Origin: Argentina anserina
Taxonomy: Eukaryota; Streptophyta; Magnoliopsida; Rosales; Rosaceae
Reading direction: 5' to 3'
DNA: 64,000 nt
Assembly: GCF_933775445.1 (NCBI RefSeq)
Contig: NC_065874.1
Coordinates: 26,792,501-26,856,500 of the forward strand
Below are positions 51,558 through 62,000 of this stretch, piece by piece; within the stretch, counting starts at the first letter, position 1, and each line of letters opens with the position of its first letter. Below the pieces are notes generated by a model. It did no database searches, had not been told where the DNA came from, and saw only the letters and a program-made list of their open reading frames with translations. The position numbers were made by a program, and so were the translations under genes.

Positions 51558-52207
51558 AATGCCCCCACTTCAAGTCGTGTTGCAGGTATGTCATCATCAC
51601 GTACCGAAAGCGCAACTTGAAGTATGCACTTTAATTTGGAGAATTTGTAGAGCTGGCTTCTGAGGCTCCGTAAATTTTGTAGTAAGTCTTTCCATCACTG
51701 CAGAATGTAGATATTTCCTAGTACCTTGAGAATATAGACAGATCTTCTTGTCCGAATATGACTTCTGATTGACAATATAGACCTTGAGAATAGTATTAGC
51801 CACTAACAATTAGTCCTTCAGTTCTTCCCCATCCTTTTTTAATTAGTAAAATGTGACTTCAATCAAATACTCAGAAGTTGTTGCAATGTAGAGATGAGTC
51901 ATTTCCTTTACTCACGTGATTTAGCTTCTTTCTCCGGCTTTTAAGTTGTACCAAAAGTTAAAAAAATCATCCACTTCCTCATATATATATATACATATAT
52001 ATAGTAGCCATCATCTCCATCCGTTCTGGCCTTTTATGTAACCCTTGCATTTTGCCTTTCCATCCACCTATTATCAGGTGATTTAGCTTCTCTCTCCAGC
52101 TTTTGAAGCTGTACTAAAAGTTATAAAAAAAAAACATCCACTTCTTTTAATGTATTGTCATCCCCTAAAGATGGAATTGGTTGGTTCCGTTCCTCATAAA
52201 AGCATGA
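51558..52207. other. Element interior between 3' LTR and gene fragments
   Basis: Contains the polypurine tract next to the LTR and a partial direct repeat: about 51915-51980 (GATTTAGCTTCTTTCTCC...) recurs at about 52079-52145 (GATTTAGCTTCTCTCTCC...). No coding content. Confidence 0.6.
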
Positions 52208-52580
52208 TCAAATACCTTGAATGCAGAGCACATTTAGTGGGAGTGTATCATCAAACTCGTCAGTGAAGTCATAAATTATTCTCTTCACATGGTCAATCAA
52301 AACCTCATACGCTTCCTGAATGAGCTTAAAGTGGATCTCTATCTCATCCTTCTTAGCATCTTCAGTTTCCTCCGCAAGAAGAAGGGATACCTGCTTGTCA
52401 GGATGAGACTTCAACACAGTCTCATGGTAGCTTTTCCTTATCTGCTCCTCTGTGGCATGATCCTGTTGTTGCTTCCGTTCACCATCCGAATTTTTTTTTA
52501 CTGCTGCTATATGAATCAAACGACGGCAGGGACGTCTGCTCCTTATCAGCCACCTTCACATCTTCAGTGCTAGCACAATG
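52208..52580 (-). pseudogene. Captured fragment of a ZRF1/GlsA-type DnaJ protein
   Basis: The minus strand encodes a J-domain with the HPD motif (VLKSHPDKQ), LLLAEETEDAKKDEIE and IYDFTDEFDD, typical of the ZRF1/Zuotin-MPP11 chaperone family of plants. Just upstream KVADKEQTS is in similar context. The stretch expected between DH and ATEEQIRKSY (about a dozen residues at the J-domain start) is missing, and the frame ends soon after FDD. A non-functional fragment. Confidence 0.72.
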
Positions 52581-52868
52581 TATTGTTCCCCACTGAAATT
52601 GTTACCCATCTACCAATAAATGGAGAATCGATGCAATGCTTTATGGGAACTTGAAAATTGGCTGGAGGGCTGCACATGGAACGCTGAAGTTGTACAATTG
52701 TTCCTCCATCGAAAGTTCTGGTTGCACATGGATTTTTAAATGGTACACGGACTGCAAGTTTCCACTTTGTCCCTATTTTTGTAGGCTATCATGGTATCGA
52801 GTTCCTATCACAACCACCAAACGTGCTGACAAGGGCACTCTCCAACATAGTGTACTGCTCATGACACA
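52581..52868. other. Spacer between gene fragments
   Basis: Probably further captured sequence; a frame on plus (52636-52875) and several minus frames give no recognisable domain. Confidence 0.4.
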
Positions 52869-53240
52869 TGACTGAATATACCCGACCTAAAAAGTGCTGA
52901 CACAATGTCTTGATCATCATTGCTTAGTCCCTCGTGCAAGAATCCCACTCCATGCCGCAAACAGTCGTGCAATTTCTTATTGCTGATTTTCTCAGAGAAA
53001 GGCTCAATATCATCTAAAGATCGCAGCATAAGCGAGGAGTTCCCACCACACTCACCATTGGAGTAATTTATCAGATCCTGAGCCGTTTGCTGGACATGTT
53101 TCTTGTAGGAACACATGTATGAGCTGGTTTTCCATTCTTGGCACGTTGAAGTGTGTGTTGGTTTTGTCATAGCCTGCATTCTTACTGGTCAAAGGAAAAG
53201 CCTGCATATTATGGAAGCCTAGGCAGAGACAAAATGATGA
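52869..53240 (-). pseudogene. Captured fragment of Brr2 (U5 snRNP 200-kDa helicase)
   Basis: The minus-strand frame reads VQQTAQDLINYSN, then LMLRSLDDIEPFSEKI and LRHGVGFLHEGLSNDDQDIV, which corresponds to the end of a RecA2-helicase segment in the Ski2-like spliceosomal helicase Brr2. The upstream part changes frame (VFLQET against YKKHV). About 100 of more than 2,000 residues are present. Confidence 0.68.
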
Positions 53241-53990
53241 AGACACTCACTTCTAGGTAGACAATTTGTCTCAAAAGTTTCAATATGCAGCTTCAGCACA
53301 AAAAGAATTTCATTCTCTCTCTTTTTCTGACATCTCGGCATAGGTTTGCTCATAACCTCTTTTTTTTTCTTGGCATGCTTTCTTGTTAGGCTCGGTGGTT
53401 CTTCACGTTAGGTAATGATAGCAGTGTCATATAATATGCATGCCAATATAATATTGAGCAGAGACTAGGGGTTTATAAGGATGTAGTAAGTTAAGATCTA
53501 AACCAAGAATTGCAAGAACAAGCCATCTGTGATTGCCTGCTTCTGCTATGCAACACCAACTCCTCCAAGGTACTCAGCCTCAGCGCCAGCTTTTGCCCTT
53601 TTTGACTTGAAGCACCTTCTCGACCTCTTTGTACTGCTGAATTCATTTCAAGGGCTTCCCATGCTTTTTTTTGCAAGTGATCGGTTCCTTGTGCTTTTCC
53701 TCTGACCGTAAGCAATAAACTGCTGCTCTTCTATACTTCAAACTTCAAACTTCAAGTGATCGGTAATTTTTTTAATTTTTTAATTTTTTTTGAAACATTC
53801 AGAATATGGAATGAACAACACCTCCTTGAATGTCTTCATGAGCAGCTTGGTTACTTTAGCTTGGAGATCGGTGGTAATGTGGTCTCCAAGAGTTATGACA
53901 ACAAGGTATGGAGACTGTAAGCGCATGCTCTAAAAAAAACAATAAGGATACAAGTATGGATTATTGTTCTCCTTCTACAGATTCTAGTTC
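53241..53990 (-). other. Further fragment-like DNA, source not recognised
   Basis: Short open stretches on minus (e.g. around 53820-53925, VITLGDHITTDLQAKVTKL; and 53491-53715) look like coding pieces of host genes in broken frames. I cannot name the sources. Confidence 0.4.
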
Positions 53991-54299
53991 TCGGCAGGAA
54001 GCTCCTCGGCTGCTCGGCAGGAAGCTCCTCAGTTGCTTGGTAGGAAGCTACTCGGCATGAAGCTCCTCAGCTGCTCGGCATGAAGCTCCTCGGCAAGAAG
54101 CTCCTCAGCCAACTTCATATTCTTTTCTTGCAGCCTTAAACATTCTATAATTACTTTATCAAGCTCCTCATATTTCACATGAAGCTTCAGTTCCAAGGGT
54201 ACTTGTTACTTCAAGGCTTCGTTCTTTGATGCAACTGCATCATTTTTTTTAATGCCACTTCTTTATTTGCCTGCTCCTTGCATAAAGAAAGGTCCTCAG
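53991..54299 (-). pseudogene. Captured coiled-coil fragment with repeats
   Basis: On minus, heptad-like sequence (KNEALK, LDKVIIECLRLQEKNMKLAEE) with one stop leads into tandem copies of about 23 bp (AAGCTCCTCGGCTGCTCGGC on plus, 54000-54115). It abuts the RING-H2 fragment. Source gene unknown. Confidence 0.5.
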
Positions 54300-54635
54300 T
54301 CAACTCCTTGAGACTTTGCTATCATACTTCACTTGATTTCTTAACCGGTGATAACTTGCCACCACGTCGTCCGGCACCACCTTCGTTCGGCAAAGCGGAC
54401 ACGTTGCCCAGTACTGCTGCAAACACTTGTCAACGCAGGCCCGGTGATACCTGTGCTTACATTTCAGCTCCCTGATCTTCTCCCCCTCTTCGAACTCCGA
54501 CAAGCACACCGAGCACTCCTCGTGAGCCATCATCTTGTTCACCCTCGAAGTCGTCATCCTTGTCAGCCCCATCACCGTCCTTACACCCAACTCGGAGAAA
54601 CGCGTCATCACCACAGCGCAATACCTCAAGCTCAT
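54300..54635 (-). pseudogene. RING-H2 finger fragment
   Basis: From an ATG at 54635 the frame gives a hydrophobic-poor lead and a complete RING-H2: CSVCLSEFEEGEKIRELKC, HRYH, C ... CPLCR, so all eight zinc ligands are present. It ends at TGA 54300. Because it lies in a row of captured fragments inside a retrotransposon, and lacks a transmembrane or other partner region, I treat it as a fragment, though the 111-codon frame is open. Confidence 0.6.
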
Positions 54636-54653
54636 TGAACAGAAGAACCCCAC

Positions 54654-55012
54654 GGTCTCCTACGCGAGCAAGAAGCAGAAACTTGAGTCTGCATGATTAT
54701 GGCGGGTGTGGTTTTTTTTTTTATTCAATCATTGATTGATTACATGCGGTTGTGCTCTTGTGCAACCCCACTGACTTTGACTTTTTTTTAATGGCTGACT
54801 TTTTTTTACCGGTTCAACTTTGACTTTTTTTTTGTAGGATTTTAACAACAATCAGAGCGCTGCGGTCAATCGAACCATTCGACTTCTTTCGAAACGCGTT
54901 GATTTCTGGCGGATTTGAAGAACGTAGACGACCTAATCGCTTGACTGCTCTCATTTCGTAGACTTGACGGCAGTCAATAAAAGCGGATTAGGCTTTACGC
55001 ATCACATTCACC
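54654..55012 (+). promoter_or_regulatory. Upstream region of the plant-mobile-domain gene
   Basis: T-rich runs (54710-54725, 54783-54832) and about 110 bases of mixed sequence before the ATG. No clear TATA box. Confidence 0.4.
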
Positions 55013-57957
55013 ATGGTGGCTTTCAAGAGTTTCAAGGACGGGACAATCACTATCCTCGACGATATTGAAGATCAGCAACAAGAAGGCACCACTATAACTG
55101 TATATCCCTCTCTTACTGGGCCATTCGCTCTTAAAGCTCCATTCCATGGCAGTTCCACTCCCATCTCGCAGTGGACTCACGCGGTGAACCGTCAAGTAGC
55201 CAGCTTTCGATCGTCTAAGTCAGGCAATGAGGAGTTAAGTTCAGACGTTTTGATGTTGAAGTCTGCACGTTGTGACGAAGAGGCTCCCACGGTGTCATTC
55301 AAACTTCTCAACGACTCTATATCCAACAATTCTGCGCGATGGGGTACTTTTCGAACTACCGGCGGTTTTACCTACACAGAGTGCTACTGGGAGTGGGTAG
55401 AAGATGTTTTGAGCCGAAACAAAGACCTCATCAAGAAAACAGGCCTCTATCGAGCAGTATTTGCGTCGTTGTTCAACTACGATCGTTTTCCTCCTGTTGT
55501 GCGAGCTTTTTGTGAGTATTGGTGCCCTGCTACAAATACTCTGCACACATCACAAGGGGAGATGTCTATATCTCTTTTGGACCTTGAGCATATTGGAGGC
55601 TTGCCTATCCTTGGGAGGTTTTATGACGAAGTTGTTCCACCCATTGACGAGTTTTCTGCAAAGAGTAAAGAAGGGGAGCTTCTCATCCCCGAGAGCTGTC
55701 GTTATTTGTTTCTTGCTTACCATAGGTTGCGCAAGAGGGAGCGTGGAAATGTGAAGATAGCTACGTGGATACGGTATTGGTACAAAGGCGAGATGAGATA
55801 CAAGAGGCCTGTTACCAAGAGTACCCGAAATAAGAGGGACGCGCCCACTAATACTCATGATCCATCCGGCGTTATTCCGGGGATTCGCCGGCGAACTCTG
55901 GAAGATCTTTTACCATTCGAGGACTTAGGCGTAGAAGAAGTAAGCATAGAATCTGTTTATCTCTCTGCCTTTTATGTGTGCTGGCTTTGTTTATTCGTAT
56001 TCCCGAAGAGTGATCCAGGTTTTATTCGTCCGGGAGTTTTCAAGATCGCTCACAGAATGGCGCGAGGTCAACGCTACTGTCTAGCGGTTCCCGTGTTGGC
56101 GAATATATACCAGGGTTTAAATGCCATATCCGCGTCGACTGATCCGGGAAGCTGTCCAACTGTGCTCCCTTTTCATTACTTATATGGGTGGTTGGGGGAG
56201 TATTTCAGCACTCATTTCTTCTCTCGACATCCAGAAAACTTCAGGCCTTTAATGGTTCATATTTCAGGGGAATTGTCGGCAAAAAATTTTGATGACGAAC
56301 GGGCCCGTGCCTTGTTTACCGCTTGTGATAATGTCCGGATGGGACGATTTGCCAAAGTTTCAAGTGTGCGCAAACTGATCGTTGACACCCACGGAGCCCT
56401 TCCTTCAGATTCCATCTATCTCATTAGCCTTCGCTCCGGATTTGTGTCTCTACGGCAAGATAGTTGGCGAGTAGTCGAACCCTATAACCCTCAGCGATTC
56501 AGTCGACAATTCGGATATGTTCAGGGTGTCCCCGGAGATTTCCAAAGAGATAGTCGACCCATACCTTTGACCCAGACATACTCGCTTTGGGACAGCTTGA
56601 CGAAGCTTGGCACAAAAGGTGAGGTAATTTTGCCTATGAAAAGTGACATCACCAAGTTTATGGTTACTCAAGACTACATCGAATGGTGGTCCAAAGTTCA
56701 TCACTCTGCATCGAAGAGACCTACGAAGATAACCATTGTAAATTTGCCACAACAAGAGCCTCCAAAAGCTAAAGGAGATAACCGTGCGACAACTCCTCTC
56801 CAAATTTTGGTTTCTGCCGAAGCTTTGCCCCCAGTTGATAACTATCAGATTCCACCTCCTCCAGTTTTGGAAGGAATCGGAGATTCAGCAGATTTCCGTC
56901 CCAAGTCGAAGGAGAAGGTTGCTACATCCAGAAGACATAGTAGAAGTAGTAGTAGTGCCCATAGTGACGTGCACTTCAAACGTCGAAAGAGGGGTGACGA
57001 TGATCTCGGACCTATTTACTTCAATCCTAATGCCGACTTCGATCTTGGCGGCAACTTTCTTAGGGATGTTCCTGGTCCTTCAAAACTCGTGCCTGCGCAT
57101 GTTGAGGTATTTAAGTTGTTGTATTTGCTTTTGTGCTCGTCCTTTTTAGCTATGTATCATATTCAACAGTTCACTTATTGCTAACTCGATCCAATTTTGT
57201 TCCTCCCAGCTCGAAGATATCGGTTTTTTCGATGAAGTCTGCTTCGGTGACGACGTTCGATTTCCTTTTGAGGAGTGTGCAGTTAACATTTTGCCAAAAA
57301 AGGACGTACGCCGAAAGGAGAGTGAACCACAACCAGTCGAACAAAGAGGTGCACGCGAATTTATTCATATATTATTTTCCCATATTTCTTCAATAATTTA
57401 TGCTTATTTTCACCCTCATATACACAGGTTTTTCTATGGCGGCGGGAAGTACAAAGCCTTCAGAAAAAGCAATATTTCTTGAAGCTTCTGTGTGCGATGT
57501 TGAGGTAGTGGACACAAGTCAATGGCTCCGCGATATCCGCATGCGAGCAGCTGCGGAAGTTTGTGCAAAGATAGAAGGCGTGAAAGCGACGTATTCTCTG
57601 AAAATGATTATTGAGGGGATGAATGAGCTTGATATGTTGACGAATGAACTTGGAAAATATGGAGTCGACCCATCAGCAATAAAAAACAAGTTGGAGCAGT
57701 TGATGACAAGCGCTACCCTATATGACTCGGTAAGGCTTGCATGTGCTCACAAATGTGCCATGGGTGCCATGAGCGCCCAAAAATTGGTGGAGACAGAATC
57801 TGAAATCACGACAGCCCAAGAAATTCGACAAAATAGTTTTGATCAGCGTCAGTCTACACTTCAGTCCCTTGAGAACTTAAAGAAAGAACAACAGAAGCTG
57901 GAGCAGACGCTGGACTCGCAAGATGCAGACATTTTTCTTCAAGATGCAAGACTTTGA
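55013..57957 (+). CDS. Plant mobile domain (PMD, aminotransferase-like) protein inside the retrotransposon, antisense to pol
   Basis: Three exons in phase: 55013-57106, 57210-57348 and 57428-57957, giving 920 residues with no stop or frameshift. Residues about 95-470 match the PMD fold of MAIN/MAIL1 relatives: ECYWEWVEDVLSRNKDLI, LYRAVFASLFNYDRFPP, FCEYWCPATNTLHT, GEMSISLLDLEHIGGLPILG, then RLRKRERGNVKIATWIRYWY and YCLAVPVLANIYQGLNAIS. The middle has a basic Ser/Arg patch (RRHSRSSSS, FKRRKRG), and the C-terminus (from about 830) is a long coiled coil. PMD proteins of the MAIN/MAIL group act in the nucleus in gene and transposon silencing; element-borne PMD genes are known in plants. It is convergent with the gypsy pol end, 193 bases apart. 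Its intactness next to broken fragments suggests recent selection or youth. Confidence 0.82.
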
Positions 57958-58150
57958 TTTATGATTGGCAGACAAAACTCCCTTTTTTTTATTTTTTATT
58001 TTGATGTGACTGAACTTAAGATTGTTATTCTCAAGCCGCCTACGTATCCTTTTAAAGAAGGAATCAAGTCATCACGTAGTTCAAGGGTTTTTTTTTTGTG
58101 TGTCTTGCGCAGTTTAAGCTCGTGCAGACTTGGAGCATATTCTTTTGTTT

Positions 58151-59013
58151 TCAAGCATAATACTTCTTCAAGAACTTGCCGTTGATGGGACCGATCCTCA
58201 AACCGTCTTCCGCCACAATTTTGTAAGCTCCATTGGTGTAAACTTCTCTGACGACGTAAGGGCCATCCCACTTTGACTTGAATTTGGAGCCAGACTTATG
58301 CGTCATAATGATGGGTCTTCGAACAGCAAGGACTAAATCATCAACTTGAAATGACCGTTGTCGAACACCTTTGTTGAAGGCGTGTGACATCCGAGCTTGG
58401 TAGCATTCCAGGTGTTGTTGTGCGTCAAGCCTCTTCTCGTCCAAAGCTTCTAACTCTTACAGGCGTAACTTGACATTTTCTTCATTTGTGAGACCTTCTT
58501 GCAAAGCGATTCTCAATGACGGGATTTCTTTCTCTAATGGTAACACGGCTTCTACACCATAGACGAGAGAATAAGGTGTAGCATTTGTGGCTGTCCGATA
58601 TGTCGTTCTGTAAGCCCAGAGAGCTTCTCCCAATTTCTCATGCCAATCCCTCTGCTTTTTTATGACAGTTTTCTTCAAAATGTTACATAAAGTTTTATTG
58701 AATGCTTCTGCCAATCCATTTGCCGGAGCGTTATACATCGAAGAGAAGTGAAGCCTGAAGTGAAATTTCTTGCTCAGATTTTCTGTTGCGGTATTTGAGA
58801 AGTACTTGGCATTGTCCGTGATGATGCATCGCGGTATACCATAGCGTTGTATAATGCTTCCAGTAATGAAGTCCACAACATTTTCTTTCTTTATTTCTTT
58901 CAGCGGTATCGCTTCTGCCCACTTTGAGAAGGAATCCGTGGCTGCCAGAATGTACATATGACCAGCTGATGATTTCGGAGCGATGGGTCCGATGGCATCC
59001 ATTCCCCAGAATG
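58151..59013 (-). pseudogene. Gypsy integrase, 3' end of pol
   Basis: The frame enters at WGMDAIGPI and holds the DDE catalytic residues (ATDSFSKW, ITDNAKYF and the Glu in PANGLAEAFNK), then AYRTTYRTATNATPYSLVYG. One in-frame TAA at 58457-58459 (KLRL*ELEALDEKR) splits it from the C-terminal part (KGVRQRSFQVDDLV, KWDGPYVV), which ends with TAA at 58151. The N-terminal zinc finger and all upstream pol are missing at the 59013/59014 junction. Confidence 0.88.
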
Positions 59014-62000
59014 TATATATACTGATCACATCGGCTGGTGTCGATCGATCTCGAGAAGTTTCATTCATATAATCGCTTCATAATGCGATAGTTTTATTCA
59101 AAATTTAATATAAAGGTTATGACACATTAGTAGACACTTAGGCGATCACCAACTCCAGTTCGAAATATGGTCGAACGACACCAGAAGATGTGATCGGTAT
59201 ATATATTTAGGGACCCCGTAAAAGTTTCGTCCATTTTGGACATAGTTTGACCGTTCGTGCCTACGGTCAACAGAAAAATAGGTGTTTTGACATATTAAAA
59301 TCCTTATTGATCGGGGCTTTGCTAAATGGGCTTCCTTGGTGCGACCACACACAAAGAGAGGGGATGTACTAGTGGACCTCATGTATATATTCAGAAATTG
59401 AGGGGATGTGTGTGGTGCTTATATGGTGTGTTGTGGTCTTGTGTTGGTATGTGAGTGATATGGCAGGCATGCACGTGAGTTTCGATATGTCTATGTTATT
59501 ATATTGGATGCTTCTATTTTTTACATCAAGGGTGGTAATTATTAGCCTTGTCTGACCTTGTATTTGCTTGTGTTCCTCGGAGAGAAATCCTTGGAAGTAA
59601 TATTTAAATTTCGTTATTTATAACCATAAATCTCATGCATCAGTTTTTCGTAGTATAGAAAATTAGGGAAGTAATTATAATCAATTACCTTATTTCGGTA
59701 TTGATTTTTCGTCTGCTCACTCTAACTTGTTTTCGTTTTTAAATTACTTTCTCCTATGCCATTTGTTTTCAACCGCCGAGTTTGCAGGAAAAGTTTGCGG
59801 AGGTCAATGGTACCTCGAGTGAGGCATATTCATTCTTGCAGTTTCCACCAGTTTAGTTGTAAGGTTATAGTCTTGCTTTGATAATTTTGAGTTAGTGGTG
59901 GAGTTTGGTTTATGTGTTGGGAGCACGGAGGCTCCAAGTATTGAAGTGGATGTGTGAATGTAGAAGTGTCGTTTTTGTGCATGAAAATGTTGACTACTTT
60001 CAATAGAAATTATGCCGAAATTTTGGTGTACCTCGTTTGTTAGTGGTCTCCGCACGACATATTCTAGATATTAGGATAATATGTGGGCGGGTTGTGTCAT
60101 TATGTCAATCCTTATTATTGTACTTGAAATTAAAGACTACCATATTATCAAGTAGCGAAAACAATGTAAGATCCTGAAGCCTTTAATCTCTCCATGTAAC
60201 TTACTAGTTCAGGATTTCATTAGTAGAATCATAACCAGTGAAGACACAACAACCTACCGTCAAGTCTAAATCTCAAATCGACCCTCTCAAGTCTTTTATT
60301 TTTTCTCTCTTATGTTTCACGGAGTAAAGTTATTAGATAATCAACTACTGCATGAGAAAGATCAGATTTTCATAGAAATCGTGGTACTCTAACAAAATCC
60401 GTCGAGACATTTACAATCTCATACTGTGGAATTATTTATACTAACTAGTCGCCTAGTGTATGAACAAAATAATATTGCGAACAAAATAATATTGCGAACA
60501 AAATGATGATACCTTTATGGTGTAGAGCATGGTGGGTTCAATCATTATAATGGTGGTCCTTATTGCTATACAATATTACTGTATAATTGATATATAAATT
60601 GCTCAACACCATATCTACAAGCTGGATCAAGATTACAAGAATATCACACCAACATCTACATGTCGATGAGTCACTCCAACTAATATGTTTCACTTACAAT
60701 GCCTAAGTTGGTGCCTTAGAAATTAAGTTATCAAGGCCACATGGATTAATCGATGCGTAATAATAATTCAGGAAGAAGAAGCAGCGAGCCACACACTAAA
60801 TGACCTATCAACTCATGCAATGCCAAAAATCTATAAAGTTGGACGTGACACAAATTATGACTTTTATTTTTGAAAAGAAACACAATTCTTCATGATTTGA
60901 TCCACATAAAACAAATATTGTTTTCATAAAATAACAAATTAAGCTTGCTAATTTCTTTTTTTATTATCGAATGATGCATATATGATAAAGGGTGTTGTTT
61001 ACTCATTGTTCACTGACTATTAGGCATCATTATTTAGTCCGCGTATCCGATAAGTCCACGGAGACCCGCAAGTCTGATGAGTTTTTACTCGGCTCGGCCC
61101 GGCCCACGAGAAAGTCCGCTTTCCGTGAGTAGAGAGCTGAGCTTAGTTTAGAGATGTGAAACCCGGCCTAACCCGTGGGCCCAGCCCGCACGGCTTAGCC
61201 TGTAAAGGCTATCATGTAATACAATATTTTACATACATATTTTATTAGGTTTAGAATAAAACTATCACATTATGAAGCAACTATATGAAAGAAACTTCTC
61301 GGGATTGATCGACACCAGCCGATGTGATCGGTATATATATTTAGTGACCCTGTAAAAATTTCATCCAAATCGGACATTCTCTGACCGTCAAAATTTCCGT
61401 TAAACCGAAAAACCACTAATATGCCCTAAGGGATGACCTATTACCAAGATGCGAACGCTAAAAGCCGTTTGCATATCTAAAATCACCTAATTTTTGTCAC
61501 CGATCGTGCACAGTCGCACCGAGAAAACTCATTTGGCGAAGTCCTGGTAAATGAGGTTTTAATATATCAAAATGCCAACTTTTTGGTTGACTGTAGATAC
61601 GAACAGTCAAACCATGTCCAAAACGGACGAAACTTTTACGGGGTCCCTAAATATATATACTGATTACATCTGTTGGTGTTGATCGACCATATTTCGAACT
61701 GGAGTTGTCATTTGCCGAAGTGTCCACTAATATATTATAATATTTATATTAGGTTTAGAATAAAACTATCGCATTATGAAGCGACTATATGAAAAAAACT
61801 TCTCAGGACCGATCGACACCAGTAGATGTGATCGATATATATATTTAGTGACCCTGTAAAAATTTCATCAAATTCGGACCTCATTTGACTGTCGAAATTT
61901 CCGGTAAAAAAAACCACTAATATGTCATAAGGGAAGACTCATTAACAAGATGCGAACACCGAAAGCCGTGTGCATATAATCATGCGTGGTTGCACCGAGG

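Larger units (their letters stand above)
50708..59013 (-). mobile_element. Ty3/gypsy retrotransposon (Tat-like), 5' part missing, with large insert between pol and 3' LTR
   Basis: In minus sense the order is: integrase from 59013 (cut at the left of the conserved WGMDAIG), end of pol at 58151, an antisense multi-exon gene (55013-57957), a block of host gene fragments (52208-54650), a polypurine tract and the 3' LTR (51557-50708). An extra open frame opposite to pol, 3' of integrase, is a known trait of the Tat/Ogre group. Everything upstream of integrase (gag, protease, RT, 5' LTR) is absent because the copied block 59014-64000 is joined here. Confidence 0.8.
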
